The position numbers were made by a program, and so were the translations under genes. A DNA stretch of 64,000 nucleotides. Origin: Archangium lipolyticum (GTDB taxonomy: Bacteria > Myxococcota > Myxococcia > Myxococcales > Myxococcaceae). Shown here one piece after another: positions 27,324 through 36,465 of this stretch (position 1 is the first letter of the stretch; every line of letters starts with the position of its first letter). The stretch lies in assembly GCF_024623785.1 (NCBI RefSeq), contig NZ_JANKBZ010000009.1:186001-250000 (forward strand). Reading direction: 5' to 3'. The notes below the pieces were generated by a model, which worked only from the letters and a program-made list of their open reading frames with translations, ran no database searches and had not been told where the DNA came from.

Positions 27324-27704
27324 TCACTGGATGCAGGTGATCTGCTCGTTCTGCACGGCACAACCCTGACAGGTCTGCGCCGTCCAGGTGCCCGAGGTGC
27401 AGCGCAGCGCCTCATCCGGGTTGCCCACCGCGCACTGGCCCTTGTTCTCGCTCGTGGCCGGGCAGGCATCGCCCGCCTGTGCGCGCGAGAAGTCACACGT
27501 CAGGCTGCCATTGCTCTCGGTGCAGCCGCTCGGGCCGCTGCAGGGAATGGCGCGGAGCTTGCCGCTCTCGCACCACAGGGCCTCGGAGGTGCTGCTGCAG
27601 GTGGCGCTGTTGTCCGGAGCGCAGTCGTCACCCGCCTCCATCTTTCCACAGGCGGTGAGGGCGAGGGACGCGAGCAGGGTGACAAGGGAGGGAAGAGCCT
27701 TCAC
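27324..27704 (-). CDS. Small Cys-rich lipoprotein
   Basis: A 126-residue lipoprotein of unknown function. The start is a GTG at 27702-27704 with GGAG eight bases upstream. The signal ends LASLALTAC. The mature part has about twelve Cys in a pattern such as GDDCAPDNSATC, CESGKLRAIPC and CTSGTWTAQTC, suggesting two or three short disulfide-bonded repeats. Similar Cys-rich lipoproteins are frequent in myxobacteria. It lies convergent to the TfuA gene and divergent from the YceI gene. No catalytic motif is visible. Confidence 0.75.
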   Translation of the reverse strand: MKALPSLVTLLASLALTACGKMEAGDDCAPDNSATCSSTSEALWCESGKLRAIPCSGPSGCTESNGSLTCDFSRAQAGDACPATSENKGQCAVGNPDEALRCTSGTWTAQTCQGCAVQNEQITCIQ

Positions 27705-27840
27705 GCGAGGAGCTCCAGTCGTGGGTGGGGGAACGCGGTGGGCACGGTAGCAGCGCCCTCCGCGCGGCCAGAGCACATCCGGCGCCGATGTTAGAGTCGC
27801 GTGCCTCTGTTTGACACTCATCCCCAACACGGAGCCTTCC

Positions 27841-28590
27841 ATGCGGAGCCGATTCTCCCTCTTCCTGTCCGCGACGCTGCTCGGCGCGGCCGCCCTTTCT
27901 GGTTGTGGCACCACCCCCACCGAGGACCGGGAGCGCATCACCTTCCCCGCTCGCGGTGACTTTCCCGGCGGCACCAGTGGCTTGGAGTCCCTGTCGCCCG
28001 GCACGCGCACCTACGCGCTCGACACGGACCTGGAGAAGAGCCACCTCTACGTGCAGATCTTCACCGCCTCGCTCGGGCACGACCACGTGGTGCGCGCCAC
28101 GGATTGGGCGGGCACGGTGCGGTTCGACCCCTCCAACCTGTCTGGCTGCTCGGTGGAGGTGACGGTCCAGGTGGAGGGGTTGGATCCGGAGCGTGACGAG
28201 ATGCGCGACCTCACCGGCCAGGACCGTGTCCCCGAGGGCGACCGGGAGTCGATCCGCGAGAACCTCCGGGCGGAGGATCAGCTGGATCTGGCCAGGCACA
28301 AGACGATCCAGTTCACCTCCAGGTCCTGCACCCTCACCGGAGAGCGGGGCGAGGGCGGACACCCGGTGGTGGAGGTGACAGGCGACATGACGATGCGGGG
28401 CGCGACCCACGAGGTGAAGCTGCCGCTGGAGGTGGCGGTGGACGATCAGCGGGTGGCCGCACGCGGGGTGCTGACGACCCGCCACACGGAGTTCGGCTTC
28501 GAGCCGTATTCGATGGCGGCGGGGCTCTTCAAGAACAAGGACGAGCTCTTCTTCGTCATCGACGTGCGCGGGCAGCGCGCGGCCCCGTGA
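27841..28590 (+). CDS. YceI-family lipoprotein
   Basis: A 249-residue envelope protein; the signal ends AAALSGC. The YceI lipocalin-like barrel runs from about residue 58 to the end, with YALDTDLEKSHLYVQI, ASLGHDHVV, VTGDMTMRGATHEVKLPL and HTEFGFEPYS as family landmarks. YceI proteins bind isoprenoid lipids in the periplasm. The insert carrying DLTGQDRVPEGDRESIRENL is longer than in E. coli YceI. The start has GGAG six bases before the ATG. It precedes a membrane-anchored cytochrome c after 72 bases; YceI genes often lie near respiratory genes, so co-function is plausible. Confidence 0.85.
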   Translation: MRSRFSLFLSATLLGAAALSGCGTTPTEDRERITFPARGDFPGGTSGLESLSPGTRTYALDTDLEKSHLYVQIFTASLGHDHVVRATDWAGTVRFDPSNLSGCSVEVTVQVEGLDPERDEMRDLTGQDRVPEGDRESIRENLRAEDQLDLARHKTIQFTSRSCTLTGERGEGGHPVVEVTGDMTMRGATHEVKLPLEVAVDDQRVAARGVLTTRHTEFGFEPYSMAAGLFKNKDELFFVIDVRGQRAAP

Positions 28591-28662
28591 GCCGGGCCGG
28601 GGGGATGGGTCGAGACCGGGAATTCAGCTAAAAAGGGCCATTCCCCCCCGTAGAGGATGTGA

Positions 28663-29664
28663 ATGATGAAGAAGGTCGTCGTGGCGGGTCTCGCCGTGCT
28701 CTTGCTGGTGGTGCTGGGTGCGGCGGGCTTCGTGCTGGGAGTGATGCCGCGGTCGCGCCCGGCCTCGACCCGGAAGGTGGAGGCCACCCCGGAGAAGGTC
28801 GCGCGGGGCCGCTACCTCGCGGAGAACGTCTTCGTCTGCTTCCACTGCCACTCGCAATCGGACATGAGCCTCTTCGGGACGCCCTCGAAGCCCGGCACCC
28901 TGGGCGGTGGAGGCCAGTGCTTGAGCCCGGAGATGGGCTTCCCCGGCACGATGTGCATGTCCAACATCACGCCGGATGCCGAGACGGGTCTGGGCCAGTG
29001 GAGCGATGGAGAGATCATCCGCGCCATCCGCGAGGGCGTGAGCCGGGATGGCCGGGCGCTGATGCCGATCATGCCCTACCGCCTCTACCGGGAGATGTCC
29101 GACGAGGACGCGGAGGCACTCGTGGCGTACTTGAGGTCCATTCCGGCCATCCGCAATCCCCTGGCGAAGACGCGGCTCGACTTCCCGATGAACGTCCTCA
29201 TCCGCTTTTCGCCCGAGCCCCTGGAGACGGCCGTCACCGCGCCGGCGCGCTCGGACACGGTGGCCTACGGCCGGTACCTGACCACCGTGGGAGGTTGCGT
29301 GGACTGCCACACGCCCACCGACGAGAAGCGCGAGCCGCTGCCAGGAAAGCACTTCGCCGGAGGCCAGGTGTTCGGGCTGGAGAACGACGCCCTGGTGCGC
29401 AGCTCGAACCTCACTCCGCACGAGACGGGAATCGGGGGGCTGAGCCGGGGCACCTTCATCGCGCTCTTCAAGCGCCACGCGCTGCCCGAGGCGCGGCGCC
29501 AGGTCGCCCCGGAGCGCAACACGGTGATGGCCTGGCTGGCCTACGCGGGGATGACGGAGGAGGACCTGGGCGCCATCTACGACTACCTGAAGACGCTGCC
29601 CCCGGTGGACAACGACGTCCTGCCGTGGAGCACCCCGCCTGTCGTGGCGCCCGCCACTCCGTGA
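28663..29664 (+). CDS. Membrane-anchored di-haem cytochrome c
   Basis: A 333-residue protein with one N-terminal membrane helix (about 4-28) and the soluble part exported. Two haem-binding sites are seen: C59-F-H-C62-H63 and C212-V-D-C215-H216, each in its own cytochrome c domain. Candidate Met ligands are in MPIMPYRLYREMSDED for the first domain and NTVMAWLAYAGMTEED for the second. The arrangement matches the small subunits of alcohol/aldehyde dehydrogenase-type cytochromes, but no dehydrogenase partner is adjacent. The start may be either of two consecutive ATG codons (28663 or 28666). Confidence 0.88.
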   Translation: MMKKVVVAGLAVLLLVVLGAAGFVLGVMPRSRPASTRKVEATPEKVARGRYLAENVFVCFHCHSQSDMSLFGTPSKPGTLGGGGQCLSPEMGFPGTMCMSNITPDAETGLGQWSDGEIIRAIREGVSRDGRALMPIMPYRLYREMSDEDAEALVAYLRSIPAIRNPLAKTRLDFPMNVLIRFSPEPLETAVTAPARSDTVAYGRYLTTVGGCVDCHTPTDEKREPLPGKHFAGGQVFGLENDALVRSSNLTPHETGIGGLSRGTFIALFKRHALPEARRQVAPERNTVMAWLAYAGMTEEDLGAIYDYLKTLPPVDNDVLPWSTPPVVAPATP

Positions 29665-29744
29665 ACCGAGCCGAGGAGCCGCGTGTGGTGGTGAGCGCGG
29701 ACTCGGGCTCGCTGTCTGTCTTTCGGGTGAGCGGCAAGCGAGGG

Positions 29745-29769
29745 GCACCGGGTGGGGTACACCCGGTGC
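29745..29769. terminator. Perfect inverted repeat between convergent genes
   Basis: GCACCGGGTG (29745-29754), loop GGGTA, CACCCGGTGC (29760-29769). The ten-base arms are perfect, and it sits between the stops of the cytochrome c (+) and DUF2914 (-) genes. Neither side has a U-run, so it is a likely shared 3' end structure but not a proven terminator. Confidence 0.5.
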
Positions 29770-29787
29770 TCGATCGCGCCCGTGGGG

Positions 29788-30180
29788 TCAGCCGGAGACT
29801 TCGGCCTTGAAGGAGGCCGAGCCAAGCTCCGCGCCATCGGCACCGACCACCTTCACGGTCCAGGAGCCGGAGTCACCCGCGCGGAAGGTGCGGTAGGCGT
29901 GGGTGCGGTAGGACGCGCGAGGCACCTTCAGCTCCGTCTTGGAGACCTCCTGGCCGTCCTTGGACCAGACGACGGTCACGGTGCCGACTTCCGCACCAGT
30001 GAGCTTCGTGGCGGCGTAGATACGGGTGTTCGGGGCGACGGTGAAGCTGTCGGAGGCGCCGGTGATCTCATACTTCTCGATGCCGGTACCGACCTTCACC
30101 TCGGCGGTGCCAGCGGCGAAGGCGGAGGTGGTGAGCAGCAGGAAGGGCAGCAGGTACTTCATCCAGGCGTTCTTGGACAT
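29788..30180 (-). CDS. DUF2914-domain periplasmic protein
   Basis: A 130-residue exported protein. The ATG at 30180 follows GGAGACACC and opens a signal peptide ending LLTTSAFA-A. The mature part carries the DUF2914 pattern: ENTR-like PNTRIYAATKLTGAEVG, then VVWSKDGQEVSK, SYRTHAYRTFRAGDSGSW and a final SASFKAEVSG strand, consistent with a small beta-sandwich. Function of the family is unknown. A further ATG at 30162 (MKYLL) is possible but leaves the ribosome site far away. Confidence 0.8.
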   Translation of the reverse strand: MSKNAWMKYLLPFLLLTTSAFAAGTAEVKVGTGIEKYEITGASDSFTVAPNTRIYAATKLTGAEVGTVTVVWSKDGQEVSKTELKVPRASYRTHAYRTFRAGDSGSWTVKVVGADGAELGSASFKAEVSG

Positions 30181-30238
30181 GGTGTCTCCTCGGGTGAGGG
30201 ACACCGACGCTAATCCAGGCCCCTGACGCGTCGAGCTT

Positions 30239-31996
30239 TCAACGAACTGGTTGGAGCCCCACGGGAGTCGAGTCCGTGCGGAAGACGGGGTAGAGGTTGA
30301 GGCGCGTGTCGTTGGCCGGGTGGCGCTCGTAGAAGAAGCGCAGGCGGGCGCGGGGGTTGCTGGCGAACTCCTTGTTCTTCAGCTTCTCCTCCCAGGCGGC
30401 CTTGACGGCGGGGTCCTTCGCCAGCAGCTCGCGGGCGAAGGGCTCCAGGATGTAGTCCTCGACGTACTCCTTCTGCTCGAAGTGGTTGTTGAAGAAGCCC
30501 CAGGAGAGCAGGGAGTCCGGTCCGAGCGGCTCGAGCAGGTGCGCCACCAGGGGCGCGCTCTTCTGCGCCGCCGGCACGTAGAGCGTGCCCTTGGGGAGCG
30601 GTTGGGTGTCCTTCTTCCAGTCGCCCTTCACGGAGAGCACCTGGTGGCCCTCGACGGAGGCGGGGCGGAGCTTCGCCTCGGTGGCGCGGAACACCTCCAC
30701 CTGGGCCGAGGGCACATCCTGGCCGAGCCGCTGGAAGCGCAGGCCGTGCGTGGTCAGCTTCTCCGCCACCCAGGCAGCGTGCGCCGGGGGAATCAGGTAG
30801 CCGCCGGTGGGCAGCGTGGCGGTGAGGCCCGGGCGCAGCTCCTCGTAGTAGGGAATCGTCCACACCTGCGGCTTCGTGTCGTCGTAGCGGATCCACGGCT
30901 GGCCGGACACCTCGGAGGGCATGCGCTCGTAGGCGTAGCCGCGGAAGGAGATGGGGCGGCTCTTCTCGGTGTTCTCCCAGAGGAGCACCACCTCGCGGAC
31001 CTTGCCGGACTCTGCCTCGGCGTCAGCGGCCTTCCGCGCGGCCATCAGCGTCTGGCCGTCCCGGGCGACGAGCCGCAGCAGGCCCTCCAGCACGTGACGC
31101 GTGGTGGCCACGCGGTGGGCGTAGGGCTTCCAGGAGTGCGTCTCCACGAGGATTCCGTAGCGCCGGTTCACCGCCCAGTACGGGTGGCTGAAGCGCGGGG
31201 GAGACACGCCGTAGCTCACGCCGGAGGCGGGGTCATCGTTCTCCCGGAAGGAGGGGTAGAAGGCGAGGGGCAGGTGGCCCTTGGACTCCAACTCGGTGAA
31301 GAGCTCCTCGCGCAGCTTCGTGCCCAACGTGCGCAGGGCCTCGGGGCCCGTCTTCTGCGGCTCCATCTGCACGCTCACGTCGTGCTCGAATTTGGCGCCA
31401 TCCGTGACGTGCAGGTCCACGTAGAAGAGGGGGTCCCAGGAGTGCAGCAGCTTCAGCACCGCGACCATCTCCGGGGCATCCGCCTTCACGTAGTCGCGGT
31501 TGAGGTTGAGGTTCTGCCCGGTGACGCGCCAGCCCATCTCCTCGGGGCCCACCTGGTTGGGGCGGTTGTTGGGGCCGAAGCGCTCGTGGCCATCCACGTT
31601 GAAGACGGGCAGGAAGACGGCCGTCACCTGCTTGAGCGCGCCCGGCAGTGCCTTGCCGTCGAGCATGTCCCTGAGCAGCCAGAAGCCGGCGTCCTTGCCG
31701 TCGATCTCCCCGGCGTGGATGCCGCCCTGGAAGAAGACGACGGGGCGGCCCTTCTTCGCGGCGGCGGCGGGAGTGAGGGTGCCATCCGCGCTCGCGACGA
31801 GCACGAGCATGGGACGGCCCTCGGGCGTGGTGGCGAAGGTGTCGCAGCGCACCTTGCCGGGGTAGCGCTTGGGGAAGGCGCGGCAGAGCGACTCCACCTC
31901 CGCGTAGCGGCCGGTGCGGATCCATCCGCTCTGCTCGGCGACGGTGGTGAGGGGGGCCTGACTGAGAGCGAGTGTGAGGAGTACGGGCAGGAGCAT
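30239..31996 (-). CDS. M14-family zinc carboxypeptidase-like protein, secreted
   Basis: A 585-residue exported metallopeptidase. The start at ATG 31996 opens the signal MLLPVLLTLALSQA. The M14 domain covers about residues 20-330: GGIHAGEIDGKDAG supplies the first zinc His and Glu, and FYVDLHVTDG the second His. ETHSWKPY is near the position of the catalytic Glu loop. The C-terminal 250 residues form an additional beta-rich domain of unknown role found in related myxobacterial and Xanthomonas proteins. It probably trims extracellular peptides, fitting a predatory lifestyle. Confidence 0.85.
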   Translation of the reverse strand: MLLPVLLTLALSQAPLTTVAEQSGWIRTGRYAEVESLCRAFPKRYPGKVRCDTFATTPEGRPMLVLVASADGTLTPAAAAKKGRPVVFFQGGIHAGEIDGKDAGFWLLRDMLDGKALPGALKQVTAVFLPVFNVDGHERFGPNNRPNQVGPEEMGWRVTGQNLNLNRDYVKADAPEMVAVLKLLHSWDPLFYVDLHVTDGAKFEHDVSVQMEPQKTGPEALRTLGTKLREELFTELESKGHLPLAFYPSFRENDDPASGVSYGVSPPRFSHPYWAVNRRYGILVETHSWKPYAHRVATTRHVLEGLLRLVARDGQTLMAARKAADAEAESGKVREVVLLWENTEKSRPISFRGYAYERMPSEVSGQPWIRYDDTKPQVWTIPYYEELRPGLTATLPTGGYLIPPAHAAWVAEKLTTHGLRFQRLGQDVPSAQVEVFRATEAKLRPASVEGHQVLSVKGDWKKDTQPLPKGTLYVPAAQKSAPLVAHLLEPLGPDSLLSWGFFNNHFEQKEYVEDYILEPFARELLAKDPAVKAAWEEKLKNKEFASNPRARLRFFYERHPANDTRLNLYPVFRTDSTPVGLQPVR

Positions 31997-32030
31997 GGCG
32001 GCCCCTACTGAGCACACCGCCCGTCCTCGC

Positions 32031-32981
32031 TCAACCCCGACGAGCCGCGTCGTGGCGGACGGTGAGGCTCTCGCCCACGGCGAGCACGTGGAGCGGCTCG
32101 CGCGGAAGCTGGCGGCGGTTCCACTCGGCGTCCAGCCGCTGGGGCGGCTCGTCCAGGGGCTCGTCGGTGAGCTTGAAGGTGCCCCAGTGCATGGCGAGGA
32201 ATCGCCGCGCCCCGAGGTCCTCGTAGGCCTGCACCGCCTGCTCGGGGTTCATGTGTTGCTTCTCCATGAACCAGCCCGGGTCATACGCGCCAATGGGCAG
32301 CATGGCCGCGTCCAGCCCGGGGAAGCGCTGGCCTATCTCCTTGAAGCCGTCGAAGTACGCGGTGTCCCCCGAGTGGTAGACGCGCGCGCTGGAACCCTCG
32401 ACGACGAAGCCGCCCCAGAGCGTCTCGTTGGTGTCGTTGAGGCTCCGGCGGCTCCAGTGCTGCGAGGGGACGAAGTGCACCGTCACCGGGCCTACCTTCG
32501 TGGAGCCCCACCAGTCGAGCTCGGTGGCCGGAGGCGAGCCGTTGCGGAAGTAGTGCGCCACCCCGAGCCCCGTGATGACGGGTGCGCCCACGCGTAGGAC
32601 GGTGGGCATGTCCAGGTGGTCGTAGTGGTTGTGGGACACCAGCGAGGCGGCGATGGGGGGCAGCTTCTCCATCGGGACGCCCGGGGCCACGTTGCGGCGG
32701 ATGAAGCCGGTGATGGTGTCGCGCAGCGCGGGGTCGATGAGGAGCGATACGCCGTCGAGCTGCACCAGCCAGCTCGCGTGGCCCAGCCAGGTCAGGCGCG
32801 CGCCCTCGCCGGGCGCGGGCGGAGTGGCGAGCACGGTGAGGTCCGGCTCCACGCGGCGCACCGGGGCGTGTTCCGGGCTCTTGCGGCGCCTGCCCGCCAG
32901 CTTGTCTCCGACGGCCCATTTGAAGACGGTGCCGAACGGATGCGGGCCACTGCCGTCCAGGTTCTTGAATCGTACCGCCAT
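32031..32981 (-). CDS. MBL-fold metallohydrolase (NAPE-PLD/UlaG-like)
   Basis: A 316-residue cytoplasmic hydrolase. The metal motif HNHYDHLD (HxHxDH) is in ASLVSHNHYDHLDM near residue 118. Further ligands are in FVPSQHWSRR, YHSGDTAYFDGF and LAMHWGTFKLTDEP. WLGHASWLVQLDG near residue 67 is the first-strand signature of the NAPE-PLD-like group. This suggests a phospholipase-D-like or lactonase action on lipids, but substrate is unknown. The start ATG at 32981 is divergent from sthA; the stop is 34 bases from the M14 gene start on the same strand, so the two may share a transcript. Confidence 0.85.
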   Translation of the reverse strand: MAVRFKNLDGSGPHPFGTVFKWAVGDKLAGRRRKSPEHAPVRRVEPDLTVLATPPAPGEGARLTWLGHASWLVQLDGVSLLIDPALRDTITGFIRRNVAPGVPMEKLPPIAASLVSHNHYDHLDMPTVLRVGAPVITGLGVAHYFRNGSPPATELDWWGSTKVGPVTVHFVPSQHWSRRSLNDTNETLWGGFVVEGSSARVYHSGDTAYFDGFKEIGQRFPGLDAAMLPIGAYDPGWFMEKQHMNPEQAVQAYEDLGARRFLAMHWGTFKLTDEPLDEPPQRLDAEWNRRQLPREPLHVLAVGESLTVRHDAARRG

Positions 32982-33134
32982 GAGGCTCTCCGGAGGCCCT
33001 TGAGAAGGTGGGGCCCACCCCTGTCATGTTCCGTCGGCCCCCCGGATGCAAGGGGGACGGGCGGGGGGGCTTGGTCCCTCCCTTTTACCGGGTGATTTCT
33101 TTGCCGGATGCACGGGCTCGGGAAATATCCGGCC

Positions 33135-34532
<1,398 letters not shown>

Positions 34533-34633
34533 CGGGGTTGAATCCCGCCGGGCCTCGGATATGGGACAGGACAGGGGCGCGAGGTGCGCTCCGGGTAGAA
34601 GCTCGAGGTACGGAATGCGGGACGGTGACGGAT

Positions 34634-34667
34634 ACCCTCACCCCGACCCTCTCCCGGAGGGAGAGGG
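34634..34667 (-). repeat. Dispersed palindromic repeat, copy 2 (inverted orientation)
   Basis: ACCCTCACCCCGA then CCCTCTCCC, loop GGA, GGGAGAGGG. This is the reverse complement of the other copies. It ends 13 bases before the ECF sigma start codon, so it forms the 5' leader of that gene. Confidence 0.85.
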
Positions 34668-34680
34668 AGGGGGAGGGGGG

Positions 34681-35244
34681 ATGTTGAATCCAGGGGTCGT
34701 GGAGGCGCTGGTGGGAAATCACCGGCGCTTCTTGAGCTTCCTCGAGAGCCGGGTGGGCAGCCGGGCGCTCGCCGAGGAACTGCTGCAGTCCGCCTATGTG
34801 CGGACGCTGGAGAAGGGCGGTGACCTCCAGGAGGGCGAGGGGGCGGTGGCGTGGTTCTACCGGCTGCTGCGCAATGCGCTGGTGGACCACTACCGCCGGA
34901 ACGCCGCCGAGGGCCGTGCGCTGGAGCGGGAGGCTCGCGAGGCCTCCGAGGTGGGTGAGGATCCGGAGCTGACGCAAACGGTTTGCGCGTGCATCCATGA
35001 CCTGCTGCCCGCGCTGAAGCCCGAGTACGCCGAGATGGTGCGTCAGGTGGACCTCGAGGGGCGGAGCGTTCCCGAGGTGGCGCGGGAGTCGGGCATCACC
35101 GCGAACAACGCGGGGGTGCGGCTCCACCGGGCGCGCCAGGCACTGAAGAAGCAGTTGGAGCGGAGCTGCGGCACGTGCGCGGCGCACGGGTGCCTGGACT
35201 GCACCTGTGGAAGGCCGGGCGGGGGCTGCGAGACACCCGTCTGA
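34681..35244 (+). CDS. ECF sigma factor with C-terminal cysteine-rich domain, CorE-like
   Basis: A 187-residue sigma-70-family factor. Region 2 spans about 10-75 (ALAEELLQSAYVRTLEKG and WFYRLLRNALVDHYRR), and region 4 about 105-155 (PALKPEYAEMVRQVDLEG and VPEVARESGITANNAGVRLH). The tail holds six Cys (163, 166, 171, 174, 176, 183) including a C-T-C motif. Myxococcus xanthus CorE-type sigma factors have such a metal-sensing Cys-rich tail and need no anti-sigma factor; none is adjacent here. A P1B metal ATPase gene lies 1.2 kb downstream, supporting a copper or related metal response. The CorE equivalence is inference. ATG 34681 follows GGGGAGGGGGG. Confidence 0.85.
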   Translation: MLNPGVVEALVGNHRRFLSFLESRVGSRALAEELLQSAYVRTLEKGGDLQEGEGAVAWFYRLLRNALVDHYRRNAAEGRALEREAREASEVGEDPELTQTVCACIHDLLPALKPEYAEMVRQVDLEGRSVPEVARESGITANNAGVRLHRARQALKKQLERSCGTCAAHGCLDCTCGRPGGGCETPV

Positions 35245-35326
35245 CGCAGTACCCTTCGAATGGCCGCGCTGGTGACGCTGAGCCTCTGCTGAAAGCGGCT
35301 ACGTCCACCGACCTCGGAGTTGCTCT

Positions 35327-36304
35327 TTGTCCATCGACATCGTCGTCCCGGTTGCCCCCAAGGACGTCTCCAAGCTTCCGTCCTGTCTGCGGGGGATCGT
35401 CCGGCACTCCCGGACCGCCATCCGGAGGATCTACGTCCTCTCCGAGCAAGCCCCCGTTGTCGAGCCCCTGCCCGGTGGAATTCCGGTGCACCACGCTCCC
35501 GAGTCGTGGTTTCCCTTCACGAAGCAGGACATCAGCCGGGTCCTCGCGGCGCGCGGCTGCCCCTACCCCAGTGGCGGCTGGTACTACCAGCAGCTGCTCA
35601 AACTGTATGTCTTCCGGGCCATTCCAGGGCTCTTGCCCGAGGTGCTCATCCTGGACTCGGACTATGTCTTCCTCCAGGACGTGCCCTTTCTGAGCGAGGA
35701 CGGGCGCGCTCTGTTGGCCATGGGTTACCCCTTTACGTGGCTGCTCGGCACCCGGCGGTACCCGTCCACGGTGGAGCATGTGCATGCGGAATTCGCCCGG
35801 AGGTTCGTCCCCGGCTGGAGCCACCAGCACCCGTTCAGTGGCATGCAGCACCACATGCTCTTCCAGGCGGACATCCTCGAGGAACTGCTCTCCCTCGCGG
35901 AGCGGGCGCATGGGCTGCCAGCCTGGCGGGCCTTCATGAAGCAGGTGTCGGTGGAGAAGTGGAACGCGGCCTCGGAGTATGTCCTCTACCACCACTTCGC
36001 CCTGGGCAGGCACCCCGAGCGCGTGGCGCTCCGGCACCTACGGGCCTCCGACATCATTCACGACGCTGACGACGCGCGAGGAGGCCAGGCGCACTTCGAC
36101 CGCTTGATGGCGCGCGGAGACTTGCAGGCCGCGGGCTGCCACGCCTTCCTGGGTCTGCGCGAGCGCCTGGAGACGATGGACTACATTCCGCCGCGGTTGC
36201 GCACGCGAATGCTCGCCGCGGACTCGCTCGTCTACGCGCTGCATCTCGAAGAGGGGTTGCTTCAATTGGAGTGCGTGGGTGAGCTGGTTCGGCGCGTGGG
36301 GTAG
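35327..36304 (+). CDS. DUF6492/glycosyltransferase-like protein
   Basis: A 325-residue protein starting at TTG 35327, with GGAG seven bases upstream. It opens [20 protein letters not shown], the first strand of a GT-A-like fold, and has a DxD-type motif in [14 protein letters not shown] (about residues 104-117), preceded by [14 protein letters not shown]. The rest contains [14 protein letters not shown]. These features match DUF6492 proteins often found in sugar-transfer loci. No signal peptide or membrane helix is seen. It sits between the ECF sigma factor and the metal ATPase; a link with metal response is not obvious. Confidence 0.6.
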   Translation: MSIDIVVPVAPKDVSKLPSCLRGIVRHSRTAIRRIYVLSEQAPVVEPLPGGIPVHHAPESWFPFTKQDISRVLAARGCPYPSGGWYYQQLLKLYVFRAIPGLLPEVLILDSDYVFLQDVPFLSEDGRALLAMGYPFTWLLGTRRYPSTVEHVHAEFARRFVPGWSHQHPFSGMQHHMLFQADILEELLSLAERAHGLPAWRAFMKQVSVEKWNAASEYVLYHHFALGRHPERVALRHLRASDIIHDADDARGGQAHFDRLMARGDLQAAGCHAFLGLRERLETMDYIPPRLRTRMLAADSLVYALHLEEGLLQLECVGELVRRVG

Positions 36305-36465
36305 AGGCAGGTCTCCTGGTTGGAGTACCTGGTGGCTGTCAGAGGCCCGCTTGGCGGGTTGAAAGCCCAGGTCACCTCCCGGACCGGAATCCGGGCGCGG
36401 AGCATGACCACTGTAAGAGTCTGGCGGGCGCTCCGTCAGCCCGGGTGAAAGGAGCAGTTCCTTCA

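Noticed and set aside
34973-34990. GCAAAC-G-GTTTGC palindrome as an operator
   Set aside because: It lies within the sigma factor coding sequence with no promoter-like context and encodes ordinary residues.
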